From positions 620,001 to 684,000 of the forward strand of contig PUFA01000225.1 of the NCBI GenBank assembly GCA_003508835.1: DNA of 64,000 nucleotides, read 5' to 3'. The first letter of the stretch is position 1. The number at the start of each line of letters is the position of its first letter. Made by a program: the position numbers and the translations under genes. This document shows, one piece after another, positions 45,539 to 57,876 of the stretch. This stretch comes from Eonycteris spelaea. Lineage: Eukaryota; Chordata; Mammalia; Chiroptera; Pteropodidae. The notes under the pieces were generated by a model. The model saw only the letters and a list, made by a program, of their open reading frames with translations, did no database searches and was not told the DNA's origin.

Positions 45539-46384
45539 AAAAAAGCTAGGTGTTTAGGAGAAAGGAGGAAATTGGGCGGGGAGGGTATTGTAGGAAGAAA
45601 GTAAAGAAGATAGAATTACTTTTTATCCCTTCAGGTAGATTAAACAGAAAAGATCCTTCTCAGCTGCACAACTGGGATTTGGTTCAATTGGGTACATAAA
45701 TTAAAAGTCCAAATGTAGGGGCTCGCTACAGCCTAGGTCAGTAAGACAAATACTGCCCATTACCAAGATCTGGTTTAATGAAACCCAGGAGCTTTCTCCT
45801 CTAGGGCACTTGTTTCAGAAAGCCATTTCCTTAAGACTTTTCCAGAAGTATTAGAATGTATAAGTAGTCAGACTTGATAACCCATTTTAATACTAGTGGC
45901 CCTGGGAAAAATATCCATTTTTTGGCATGACTCCATGAATTCAGCTCCCACCTTCTGTGGATACTTTACTATGTATGCTCTGTTGCAATTGACCAGGGTG
46001 TCTTGTCAGGGAAGCATATAATTTGGACAAGACAGTGACACACTGAACTGGGGCTTGGGTCGGGTAGGGGTTGGGGGCAGGAAGATGCCCTCTGCTCTCC
46101 CAAAATCTCAGACAGCACAGTCTGAAACACAGACCTGTAACAATATAAATGTACCTCTATGGTTGTTTCAATCTCTCAGAATGGTTTATTCTAATACTTA
46201 GAAAATAAGCTGAAAGCAATATCCCTTCAAAGGAAAGAGATAATCAAGTCTGAGGCTTCATTTCTTAAATCATCACTGTGAACCTTTTCTTGGCAAATTC
46301 CCACCTTGAACTCTTTCAGATAATGATTTCAGTAGGAGGGTAATAATGTCTTCAGGCCCTGATTTCTCGCGCCAAAGAATTTTT

Positions 46385-46740
46385 CGACATTAAAAAGTTT
46401 TTTCAATATAATTGACATTCAATATTATTTTATATTAGTTTCAGGTGTACAAGAGAGTATTTAGACATTTATATAATTTATGAAGTGATCCCCCCAATTA
46501 GTCTAGTACACACCTGACACTATACAGTTAGAATATTATTAACTATATTGCCTATGCTGTACTTTATGTCCCTGTGATTATTTTGTAACTACCAATTTCT
46601 TCAAAAAGGACACATGATGGCCAATAGACATATGAAAAGATGCTCAACATCACTAATCATATGAGAGATGTAAATTAAAACCACAATGAGGTATCACCTC
46701 ACACCTGTCAGAATGGTTATCATCAATAAATCAACAAACA
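46385..46740. mobile_element. L1 fragment with internal inversion
   Basis: 46395-46605 reads as antisense L1 3'UTR (TAATTGACATTCAATATTAT... ATTAGTTTCAGGTGTACAA), while 46608-46740 reads as sense ORF2 (ATGGCCAATAGACATATGAA ... ACCACAATGAGGTATCACC). Opposite orientations in adjacent pieces are the structure left by twin priming. Confidence 0.65.
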
Positions 46741-49151
46741 ACAAAGCATTTCTTGAGGTCACACTGAGGATGAGTGATCACCCCATCTCCCGAGCAGGAC
46801 ACTAAGGCATAGAAATTGTGTCTAGGTGACTGTGGTACCCTTGGGTAGACTGGGACACAGGGGACAAAAGACACAAAGGCAAGCAGGCAACATGAGAGCG
46901 AGCACAAATCTCTCAGCAGCCATAAAATAAACTCTGGAGGAAAAACAATCAATGGCTTGAAACTAGGCAAGGAGGGGGGAAAAAAGCCAGAAAAGATAAG
47001 GTGCTTGCAAGCACACACCTTCCTACAATACGGAATTCCAGGAGCTGGGGGATGAGAAGAATGCCGTGTGGCTCCCAGATGGCTGGGAGGAGGCTGGAAG
47101 AACAGGAGTTAAAAGAGCTCATCTGAAAGTTGGCATCATAAACACAGAGAGGAGGGTGCCCTGGAAGGAAGTTAAAAAGTCAGCAGCACCCGTACGGAAA
47201 TGCCTGGGGCACTGGGGAAAGCGCTGATTAAATACTTTAAGAAAGAGGAACCCAACGGCAAAGTCAATTCATTGAGGGGTCTGTGTAGTTTTAGTACTTT
47301 TGGAGTTGCCTTACAATCCCACTGTCGAGAGAGAAAAAGAGGCTCCAGAAGGTTCAGTGATGGAGAGAGCATGTTTTTGACACATCAGATGCCAGAGTTG
47401 GACCCAAAAGGAGCTGAAAGCCAACTCTGGGAGACTGGGTAGAATTCTTTACTGGCAGAGGACCTGAGTGCGTCCCTTTGGGGCTGGCATGGAGATCTGA
47501 GTTGGGACAGCTTTCTTCAGCTACAGTGGTGGTCTGCAGCCTTGTGTCATTGTCCACACTATGCTCACATGTGCCACCACTGCTATCAGTCATGTTCCAC
47601 ATGGATTTTTAGAAAGATCTGTATCCTTGGAGGAGGACACCCTCCCTCTTGCAAGTACTTCATCTCTAATGAAAAAACGTTGAATTATGAGAAGGAAAAT
47701 GTTTAGAGTTTGGAACTGGCAATTCCCAATCTCCGGCTCTGATTTCTCAGCTAAGCGCTTCAATTTTTCCTCTTCCATCCAGGCTTTAAAAATGTTCTGG
47801 GGACACTTGAAAAGAAAGTGTATCTATCTGGCTACAGTGGTTAGGCACAGTGCCTGAACGTGCTATCTAGGCAAGCTGATTTTCTTTTTTTGTCTAGTTA
47901 TTTAATCATCCACTAAAACAGGTGTATTGAATCTCCCACTGAGGTTGATGATTGTCTATTTCTCCTTTTAATTATGCCCATTTTTTTATTTATATACTTT
48001 AAGGTTCTTGTATTAAGTATATACTTCTTTCTGGTGACTTGAACCTTTAATTATTAATAAATGCCCCTCTTTATCACTAATAATATTTCGTGCATTAAAA
48101 TCTACTTGGTCTGATTTTTCAGCACTCTCTTTTTCCATCATTTTGCTTTAAAACTTTCTATTCTTTATGTTTAAGGTGTGTCTCTTCTCTTATAAGCAAC
48201 ACATACTTCAGTTTTATTTATTTAAAATCTGTCTGACAATCTGTTTTTCAACTTACATGAGTCAATTTACACTTACTGTCATTACTGATAAATTTAGGTT
48301 GAAATCCACTCACTGGCTATATGCTATTTTTTCTATCGCTATGGTCCCTTTTTCCTCTTATCTTTAACCTTCTTTCTTTTATTAAAAAAAAATTTTCAGT
48401 GGAAGTTGCTCTTTTTAAGTATATTCTATGTGTTTTGACAAATGCAGAGTGTGCCACCACCATGATAACTAAGACACAGAGCACTACAAACATCCACCCA
48501 AAAAAATCTCTCATGCTGCCCCTCTGCAAACTCTCCTCCACCCTTACATGCTAAAGCCACTGAGCTGTTCCGTACCCCTACAGGCTTGCTTTTACCGGAA
48601 TCTATCTTACCTTCTTTTGGGCTATTTTTTATTAATTGAGTTTTCTCCTCTCTTCGATTGGTAGATATACTATTTATTTCTCCAGTGGTCACCTTAAATT
48701 ATAGCATATATCCTTAACCTGCCAAAGTCTAAATTAATACTCTTACCACTTATTAGCCAACACTTTTAAACCTATTTTCTCACTCCCACCTAGACATAGA
48801 TTCTATTGTTGCCATTTGCATTAATTTTATAAACGCCTAAAGCCCCACAAGGTTATTATTATTTTTTAACAGTCAATATTCCTTTAGATGTACACTCATA
48901 TAAATTTTTTCCCTACATTTCTAAGCTTCTATCTGGGATCATTTTCTTTCTGCCTAAATACCATTTAGGATTTCTTTTAGTGCAAATCCTGCTGGTGATA
49001 AATTCTCTTAGGTTTTTCTTGTCTGAAAATGTCTAGTTCGCCTTCATTTTTGAAGTATATTTCTTTCGGCACTTCATTCCATTTTCTCCTGACTTCTCTT
49101 GTTTCTGTCGAGAAGACGGCTGTCAGCCTGGCTGTTGCTCCTTAGAAGGTG

Positions 49152-49788
49152 ACACAATAGAACTTCCTTATCCACAGTTTTGCTTGCCATGGGTAGCTGA
49201 AACTGCTGTCCCAAAATTATACATGGAAAATTCTAGAAACAAACAATTCTTAAGCTTTGCATTGCATGCTATTCTGAGTAGTGTGATAAAATCTCACACC
49301 GTCCTGCTCCATCACGCCTGGGACGTGACTCACCCTTTTGTCCAGTGCATTCACACTGTATACGCTACCTGCCTGTTAGTCACTTAGTAGCTATCTCGAT
49401 TATCATATGGACTACTGCGGCAGCGTAGTGCTTGTGTTTGAGTAACCCCCGTTTTACTTAATGTCTCATTCACCTCACTTCATTTCCTCACACAGGCATT
49501 TTAGCATGTCGCATTATCACAGGATGGATGAGTACATCACAGTAAGGTATTTGGACAGAGAGCTACATTCACATGACTTTAATGACAGTATTTCGTTATA
49601 ATTGTTTTATTTTACTATTAATTATTGTTGTAAATCTCTTACTGTGCCTCATATATAAATTAAACTTTATCATACGTATGTATGCATAGGAGAAAACAGT
49701 ATACATAGGGTTCAGTATTATCTGTGGTTTCAGGCATCTACTGGTGGTCTTGCAATGCATCCCCCGAGAATAAGGGGAACTTCCATGT
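49152..49788 (+). mobile_element. MER2-type (Tigger1-derived) DNA transposon
   Basis: Non-autonomous mariner/Tigger element. Left end 'ACTTCCTTATCCACAGTTTTGC', then 'GGAAAATTCTAGAAACAAACAATTC', 'CCATCACGCCTGGGACGTGACTCACCC'-like block, 'CTGTATACGCTACCTGCC', later 'AAACTTTATCATACGTATG', right end 'CGAGAATAAGGGGAACTTCC'. No transposase coding region. It is inserted into the old L1. Confidence 0.88.
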
Positions 49789-51340
49789 GACTTTTTTCCC
49801 CCTGTCTGGCTATTTAAAGGATTTCTCTCTGTTACGGTTTTCAGAATTTTACTATAACGTGCCTACATGTAATTTTCTTTGTATTTATCCTACTTGAGTT
49901 CATAATGCTTCTTCAGTCTGTGACTTGATATCTTTCCTTCTTTCGGGATGAATCACAGCCAGTATCTCTTCAAACATTGTTTCTACCACTGTTCTCTCTG
50001 TTCTCTTCTTCTGGGACTTCGGATGTTCACATTAGGCCCATCCACTATATCCCACAAGTCTCCTATGCTCTTTTTTGTATTTTCCATCCTTTTATCTCTC
50101 TAAACTTCAGTAATAATTTTTTTCTGATCTTTCAGTTCATTATTTTTTTTTACTCAGCTTTGTCTAATCGTTTGTTTAATCCACACATTGAGTTCTTTAT
50201 TTTTAGTTGTTGTATTTCTCAGTACTAAAATTTCACATACCATATAATGCACATTGTAAAGTATACAATTCAGTGGTTTCTAGTACATTAATTACCACTA
50301 TCTAATTCCAGAATGTTTCATCACCCCAAAAAGAAACTTCATACCTGTCAGTAGTTAGTGCTACCCTCCCCCTGCTCCCTTTCCTGGCAATCATTAATCT
50401 ACTTCCTATCTCTATGGATTTGTCCATTCTAGATATTTCCCATAAATGGAATCATGCAATATGTGGCCATTTGTGTCTGACTTCTTTCACTCAGCATATT
50501 GTTTTCAAGGTTCATCCATACTGTAGCATGTATCAGTACTTTTTTTACGGGTTAGTAATAGTCCATTGTATGGATATGCCACATTTTGTTTATCCATTAA
50601 TCAGTTGATGAATATTTGCATTGTTTCCACTTTTTGGTTATTATAAATAGTGCTGCTATGAACATTCATGTGCAAATTTTTAGGTTAGTACATTTCCAGT
50701 TCTCTTGGGTATAGATCTAGGAGTAAATTGCTGGGTCATTGGATAACTCTATGCTTAAGTTTTTGAATAACTGCCATACTGTTTTACAGAGCATCTGCAC
50801 CATTTCACAATCCCACCAGCAATGTATTAGAGTTCCAATTTCTTTACATCCTTGCCAACACTCTTTCTTTCCTTATTTTTATTTTTTTAATCATAGCCAT
50901 CCTAGGGTATAAAGTAGTATTTCACTGTGATTTTAATTTTTTGTTCTCTAATGACTAATAATGTGGAATATCTTTTCATGTGAACATTTGGTCATTTGCA
51001 TACCTTCTTTTTTTTTTTAATTGGGTGGTTTGTCTTTTGTTGTTGAGTTGTAAGAGTTCTTTATATATTCTGGATGCTAGATCCTTATCAGATATATGAT
51101 TTGAAAATATTTTCTCCTATTTTATAAGTTGTCTTTTCATTTTTTGATTGTGTCCTTTGAAGGAGAGAAGTTTATAATTTTGATGAAGTTCAATTTATGT
51201 GTTTTTTCTTTTGTGGCTTTTGCTTTGGTGTCATACCTAAGAAACCATTATCTAACCTGAGATCACAAAGATTTACAACCATGCTTTCTTTAGTTCCTTT
51301 AGTTTTACATGCAATGGCTTTCTTTTCTTTTTCTTTTTTT

Positions 51341-51460
51341 TATGCCTACAGCACTTGGTCTTCCTAGGTGGTCTCCCATCCAAGTACTAACCAGGCCCAA
51401 CCCTGCTTAGCTTCTAAGATCAGAGGGGATAGTGCTTGTTCAGGGTGGCAAGGCAAAGAC
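51341..51460 (-). mobile_element. 5S-rRNA-derived SINE, full (C-box-retaining) form
   Basis: Reverse-complement 5S: 'GCCTACAGCACTTGGTCTTCC', 'AGGTGGTCTCCCATCCAAG', 'ACTAACCAGGCCCAACCC', 'GCTTAGCTTCTAAGATCAG', 'GTTCAGGGTGG'. Unlike the copies at 14200 and 32430 it keeps the stretch equivalent to GACCGCCTGGGA. The tail is the T/C-rich run at 51321-51340. Flanks GCAATGGCTTTCTT and GCCTATGCTTTCTT look like a diverged target duplication. Inserted in an old L1. Confidence 0.88.
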
Positions 51461-52729
51461 ACGCCTATGCTTTCTTCTAAGAATTTTAGCTCTTACATTG
51501 ATGTCTTTGATCCATTTTACTTTGCTTGAATCTTTTTCATAGTTTTCAGTTTTGTTATTATTTGATTTCATAAACACATTAAACATAAAGTTTGTCTGAT
51601 AACCGTTACATGGATTTCCTGTGGGTCTGTTGTTTTCTTATAAACACTGTACATACAAAAGAATGAGAAAGAGATATCAGGCCTAGGACAATAGCATCTT
51701 CCATTAGAGAGGATTTAAATTTGCTTCTAGCTACTAACTATACTAGATCGCCTTAATCCAATTAGGGATTAAGATCATTTAAAGTTAGACTGCAGTCCCT
51801 GTGAGGCTGCTGAAGTCTATTTCTTATTCACCCTTACTTCTAAGCTGTATCCCAGAGGGTACCAAAGACTGGGGAAGTTTACCAGGTTTTCCCTTCCCTG
51901 GCCTGGAATTCCAGTTTTTGTCCTGGTAGCCCTACAAGGCTATGAAAAGCTCTGCTCAGTTTCTTGGCCTTCAGTGATCTTTTCTAGAATAGCGGATGAT
52001 ACTTCTTGGGGAAAAGCAGCTCCAAAGATGCAGAAGGGTTGGTCTGAATTATCTAAACTGCCATTTCTACAAGCACAACTCAAAGCTTAAACTTGAAGGC
52101 GTAGATTATTTTATGTGTACGTGTACCTCACCAGGTCTGGTGCAACGCTGGATACCTAATAAATACTAAAATATGCTCTGTATGAAAGAATAAATGAATA
52201 CCAGTGAAAATGAAGGCTATCATATTTATGTTTCAAAGTTGTTCATTTCCCAGGACATGGTAACCAAATATTCCAGTAAAACAAAAGAGAAGCAAGCCTG
52301 AGGTTTTAAATATGGTTCCTCATTACTTCCTTAGGGCCTTTTCAAAAACCACAATCCATCAAAGGGCAGGAGGGGACTGAATCTACCTCATAAAAAAGGG
52401 CATTTGTGAAATAAGCTGTAGTGATTGAGAATCCAGATTCAAATCCCAGGCATTCTCTGGCAACCCAGTCCACCAAACTGAGGAACTCCACACGAAGTTC
52501 TAAAAATGAGCACATGTAAAAGTCTTATCCAGGCTATTTGGGGGCCTAAGGAAAGTTTGGTTATCTAGTTCCTCGGACATACGTGAAAATGTCAGCCTCA
52601 CCAGCTATGCCAAACTCTTTAACCACATACTAGCCTTTTCTAAGTAACACTGGCATAAAAATGGAAAGAAGTAATCATTACCTCTAATTCTCTCTCCAGT
52701 AAGTGGCCATATGCTGCTGATTTTTCCTT

Positions 52730-53245
52730 CATGATATGTCTGACATCTGTCTCCTTTTCATTTCTCCTGCCACTGTTACCACATTGCAGGCTCTTCTTAT
52801 CCTGCCCCTGGATTACAGGCCCTGTCCTTCTGAAACAGCAGCTCTATTATATCATTTCTCTATGAATAAACCTACCATAGTTGCCAAATGCTCTCAGAAT
52901 AAAGTTCAAACTCCTTGGTCAAACATTCACGGATGGCTCTTTTCAGTTTTGTTTCATTTACTTTCCTCATAAATACTCTGATTTAGCCAAAGTATTTTAC
53001 TCACCACCCTCTGAAGGATCTTCACCCATTTCTGTGCTCTCTTTTGTTCTAAAGTCTGTTCCTTCCACATAGGATGTCCTTCCACTCCAATCCTCCCTCC
53101 ACACTCACAGACTCCTTACTCTTCCATTTTTAATTATGAAATCATTTTCATTCACTAAAAAGACTCAAATTTTACCTCTCTACTTCCTACATGTAAAGCA
53201 TTTAGTACCATACCTAGTGCAGGGTAAATCTTCAATATCTATTCT
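52730..53245 (+). repeat. L2 LINE relic
   Basis: L2-like order: 'CTCAGAATAAAGTTCAAACTCCTTGG', 'GTTCCTTCCACATAGGATGTCCTTCC', 'ACTCAAATTTTACCTCTC', 'TACCATACCTAGTGCAGGG'. Strongly degraded. Confidence 0.5.
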
Positions 53246-53279
53246 TAAAAAAAAAGTGAGTGTGTATTTGTTTGGGGGG

Positions 53280-54480
53280 AGGATATATTTTTCAAAAAAT
53301 GTGATATGAAAATTGCATATCTATGTTTTAAAAAATTAAATTGTGCCCTACCTCACACTATATATAAAAAACTGGTTTTATGAGAACAGCTTAGAGACCA
53401 CAAAGTGAACGACAAAACTATGACTTCTAGAAAATAATACAATGAAATATCTTCAAGACCTTAGATTAGGAAAAGCTTTCTTAAACATGGCAGAAAAAGC
53501 ACCAACCATAAAAGAAAATGAATGCAACCTTACTAAAATTATTAACTTTTACTACCCAATAGAAAATATGAAAAGAAAAAAATAGACAAGGCACAGTGTA
53601 AGAGACTATATGTCTACACATATAACCAATAAAAGGACTAATATTCACAATAGGCACTTCACAAAAGAATATATCTAAATGGTCAAAAAAATAAGAAAAG
53701 GCCCTCAAACTCATTAGTAATGAGATAGATGCAAATTAAAACCAATATGACATAGTTAAACTTAAGACTGTTAAAAGTAAAACTACAGCTAAAATTAAAA
53801 ATCTGACAGTACTAAATGTTGACAAGGATGTAGAAAAGTGAAACTCACACATTATCGGTGTGGTGAAATCACTAATGACCACTTTGGAAAACAGTTCAGC
53901 ATGATATAGTAAAGAAGAAGATATGCCTGCTTTTTTTCACCCAGCAATTCCACTAGGTATATTCCCTAGAAATCTGGGCACATATACAACAGTATGTACA
54001 TATAAGCATGTTCACAGTAGTCCCAAACTGAAAACAACCCAAATGCCCATTGATAACAAAATGGATAAATAAATCATAGAGAATTCATGAATAGAATCCT
54101 ACAGTAACGAAAATAAACAGCTATATGTAACAGCATAAATGAATCTCATAAACCATGGCCAACAAAAGCAGAAAAACACAAAAGCCTTCATGCATTATAA
54201 TTCCACTTAGGCAAAGTCCACAAACAGGCAAAACTGAACAATGCTGTTTTTAGAGGTGAATACCTAGAGGATATAATTTAAGACAAGCAAGGAAATAACT
54301 AACAGAATAGGACAGTAGGGGAAATAGAGAAAGCTGTTACTCGGTAGGTGTTCAGCAGGAACTTCTAACTAACAACACATTGACCTGTGTAGTTAGTTAC
54401 TTTGGTGTTTGCTTTATTATTACTCATTCATTATATTTCAAATTTTTAAAACTGAAAAAAAGTTTCATGATTGATTAGTG
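53280..54480 (+). repeat. Old L1, ORF2 end and 3'UTR
   Basis: Sense L1M: 'AACATGGCAGAAAAAGCACC', 'GGCACTTCACAAAAGAATATATC', 'CAAATTAAAACCAATATGACATAG', 'CCCAGCAATTCCACTAGG', 'AACAACCCAAATGCCCATTG', 'GAATCTCATAAACCATGG'. Many stops; no coding capacity. Confidence 0.75.
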
Positions 54481-54719
54481 CTATCACAAATGCAGAAATG
54501 AGGTTTTGCTAGTACACATTGAACATCTGAGCTGGATATAAGCTCTTCCTCTACTGTCTGTCCTATATTCTCTAGTGATTATTATTTACGCTATTTATGG
54601 GACGTTTATCATACCTACCTTGCTTTGATTAGAGCTATTCATGCAAATGTATTCACCCCTTTCAACTACAGCATAAGCTTTTAAAGGATGTGGACTGTAT
54701 CTTGCCATTAGTAATTAAT

Positions 54720-54930
54720 AAAAATAGAAATTGTAGCTTACATTTACCTAGTGTGCCTACTGTGCACAAACCATTTATAGGCATTACCTTATTTAGTCTT
54801 TGTAATAACTCTATGAAGTAGTTATTATTATGTCCATTTTATAAATACTAAAGCTTAGAGAGGTTAAATAATTTATCCATGGTACAGTTAAAATTTGAAC
54901 TCACAAACTCCTACTCAATCCTATTTTGTC
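54720..54930 (+). repeat. MIR SINE
   Basis: Forward MIR: 'CTTACATTTACCTAGTGTGCC', 'ATTATTATGTCCATTTTATAAATAC', 'TTAGAGAGGTTAAATAATTTATCC', 'AATTTGAACTCACAAACTCC'. Confidence 0.72.
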
Positions 54931-55183
54931 ATATTTGTGGTCTCCTCATCTTATACAGTGCCTTGCATATATTAAGCACCCAAAAATTATTTATTGGGTG
55001 AAATGAGAGCGTAAAAGGCCATAAACTTTCATAGCAAAAAAAGAGAAAGCTAGTACAAAAGAATATCCTTGATGCATCAGTTTTTAAACCTTTGCATATA
55101 TTCTGTTGAAAAGGCTGTGATTCCATCTGTTAAAATGAGTAATATATGTAAGAGCTATAAAAATAAGCTGTGAGGCTTTTTGG

Positions 55184-55308
55184 TAGCTCTGAAGGTGGAG
55201 AAGTCACAGCTGGGCCAAGGATGTTGGATCTGATTGTCCCCCCAGCAATTCAACCCTCCCCCCAAAGGTCTTCAATAAAATGGTTTGACTCCCTCAAACC
55301 CGCCGCCA

Positions 55309-55339
<31 letters not shown>
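55184..55339 (+). mobile_element. Unidentified retroposed insert with 29-A tail
   Basis: About 127 bp of GC-mixed sequence (starts TAGCTCTGAAGGTGG, includes an AATAAA at 55274-55279, ends CCGCCGCCAAT) followed by 29 A (55311-55339). Flanking 19-bp direct repeats, AAGCTGTGAGGCTTTTTGG (55165-55183) and AAGCTGCAAGGATTTTCGG (55338-55356), agree at 15 of 19 positions. A tail plus target duplication indicates L1-mediated retroposition. It could be the 3' end of a processed pseudogene or a SINE I do not recognise. Confidence 0.55.
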
Positions 55340-55342
<3 letters not shown>

Positions 55343-57851
55343 GCAAGGATTTTCGGTTAGAGAAAGGGAATCCAAAACTTAAATCAGCTTTTCAATCCAC
55401 TTGCTGCATTTGGATGGCTGGCAGTTCAAAAGGAAAATGGCAAATGTATGTCTCATGCAATACCTCAGCTATAGTACAGGCAGAAGTGAGCCAAGAGGTT
55501 TCCAATAACTGCTTTCCCACTGATGTCGTGGCCCTGTGGAAGCCTTCAACAGTCCATTTGTTCTTCGCTTTGGTCTTGGGACTTCAGGATGAATGGGTTG
55601 AGGACGGTGGTGAATGACAAGGGTGAGCACTGTCCTGGAGGCACTGCCCCATAGAGTTCAGGCAGCAACCTTCTTGGGGAGCCCCAAGGAAGGGAATGGA
55701 AAGAGGCTTAAGACAATGGGTGCTTTCAGGAGTTTCCTCAGTACCCACAGGAGAAGCAAGGAGCAGAGGGAAGGTTCAAACACCCAGGGGAAAGGAAACC
55801 ACTTTTTGATCCATTCCAAAAACAACCATGATCAAAGAACCACTTGCCATAGTTACAGCAAAAAGAAAGCAACAACGCGCCTTCCTGCATTCCTGCCTTT
55901 CTGTACCAAGCTGTCCTCTCAACTTGGGGATGAAGAGTAATGCTGCAGGCTGGCCTCTCCCCATGGCATCCCCACCCCCCAGCTCCTGGGGACAATTGAG
56001 CTGTGTCTCTGGCATGTGTGGAGCTGCAGGTCATGGCCATACTTAACGAGAACATTCATTCTCCACAGGCGCTACAGGGCTCCTCAAAACACCCTTTGTG
56101 TCACTGTGCCTTTCCCCACCCCCCTTGACACTAATTTAATCAAGATGTCCTTCTAGTTTGTAGATAGGATGGACTCGTCAGTTCCGCATTCTTTGTGGCA
56201 TTAGAGCTTCGAAGAAAAATGTGCAGGGCCGAAGTCAGCAAGTAGAGGAGATGGGGTCAGGGTCTCTGCACCAGAGCACGTCAACCTTTTGTGTAAACCA
56301 TAGGCATAAAGAGAGCACTAGGTTTGGGATGCATTCTTCTAATTTTTAATTAACCCTCAATATTTTAGAGAGGTTGAGAAATATTTTCCTAGGCAAGTAC
56401 ACAGATGTTCAGAAGCAAAAACAAAACAAAACAGAACCAAAAGATATGGCAAAAGGAAAAGAGAAAAAGACAGGATTTGTTCATCAGCACTGTTTCTAGA
56501 ATGCAGAACTAGCCAAGAGAGCTCCTCATCACAATTATGCCTTTTTTCTCTCCAAGTCACTTCTCTACACACCGATAACATTATAAAATCTGACAACTTC
56601 AATTGTCTTACCTAAGAATCAGATTTTAATTCAAATGTGCCTCCCTTAGCTGCTTCTCTGACCACAGTTAATATCCAGAAGAGAATCTCAAAATTGTGGT
56701 AGGGAATTTGACCAGTAAGAAAAATAAACAAAGAAACCAAAAGGAGCCTCAGGTCCCCACCCAGGTTACCTGATTTCTAATCTGATGTTCTTTTCCTATT
56801 CTGTGCTCTCTCCCAAGATGGCCTCACTGTTCATCTCCATTGCCCTAAGTTGATTTGTGGGCACCCAGTCCAACCTCTGAAGTCTGAGTCAGATGGGCCA
56901 GAAGAGTCAAATCTACTCAAGGAGGCCACGAGACAGGCCCAGGAAACTCAGACAACCTATGTGAGGAACTGATTTGGATATTTATTGAAATTTCTCTCAT
57001 CGATCACAGATTTATTTTGTCATGACCTCCTGCTTGGGACATAGAACTCATTCCCTCCATGATCTGCTTGCCAGTTTAATCAGTTCACATCACTGTGGAC
57101 AGAAATATAGTCAAAGGGCTATTGTTTCATGACCCAGGAGGGGATTTTCAGAAACCTCGCAAGCGGGACTCCAGATTCTAAGGGGTTTTTCCTTCATAGC
57201 TTCTGGAGGAAGAGGAAAAAACCTTGACCTCAATTCTGTCTCCTCGTGCCCAGCTCAGGTAGGCCTGGGGTCAGGGACAACCCTAAATGCAGAGGCTAAT
57301 CCTAGCGTTCTCATGTAGTTCTACAAAACCCAATCAACTTCCTAGTCATGAAAAATTAAAATGCTTTTCATCTTCCTTGAAAAGCTATACTAAGGTAGTT
57401 CACTGCCATCTAGTAAACAGACATCCTCCATGCTGTTTCTCAGGGTGAGAACTGAGTCTTTTCCCTTCACCCTCCACCCCCTTTTTGGCTGACTTGGCAT
57501 TTTCTCTCTTTTCTGGAAAAGTTAAGAAATGCTTCCCTCAAATTGTCACATCATAAGACTATGGTCTTTAGCTCTAGGTTTATGAATACAGAGTACTCAA
57601 TCTGACGCAAGAGTAAAGGATACCGATTAACCCAGCAAGTGGAAATTTTTAAAAGTGCCAGAGGAAGCTGCCTCTGCGATACGGAGACTATATCACTTGG
57701 CCATATTCTATAACTGAATAGGGAGCATATCTACATTGGAGATTAGAAAAGGCTCTGGGTTGAACAAAGAAATGTGGCCTAAGAATTGTTCAAAAGGAGA
57801 AGCAAGACCTGTGAAACTTCATTAATGAGAACTACAATATTTTATAAAGTC

Positions 57852-57876
57852 GGCTACTCTTCTTAGAAGAGTAGCC
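57852..57876. repeat. Perfect 12-bp palindrome with 1-nt centre
   Basis: GGCTACTCTTCT, T, then AGAAGAGTAGCC. Perfect inverted repeat that would form a hairpin or a strong dyad site. It does not coincide with any repeat I recognise. Confidence 0.9.

Larger units (their letters stand above)
47900..51560 (-). repeat. Long old L1, interrupted by MER2 and a 5S SINE
   Basis: Antisense L1M-type sequence: ORF2-derived segments at 47930-49140 (for example 'GATGATTGTCTATTTCTCC', 'CTGGTGATAAATTCTCTTAG'), continuing after the Tigger insert at 49790, then a typical L1 3' segment around 50400-51250 ('GTTCATCCATACTGTAGCATG', 'AGTAATAGTCCATTGTATGG', 'TGCTGCTATGAACATTCATG', 'CTGGATGCTAGATCCTTATC'). More than one L1 copy may be joined here. 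No open frame. Confidence 0.7.

Noticed and set aside
47590..47778. Frame with L-K-R-L-A-E-K-S-E, slightly like the missing upstream SRGAP2 exon (L-E-K-L-A-E-R-F)
   Set aside because: The similarity stops after a few residues, there is no matching acceptor or donor, and the adjoining SRGAP2 residues are absent.
49152..49788. Conserved-looking block with regulatory potential
   Set aside because: The conservation impression comes from the MER2/Tigger consensus, which I recognise along its whole length.
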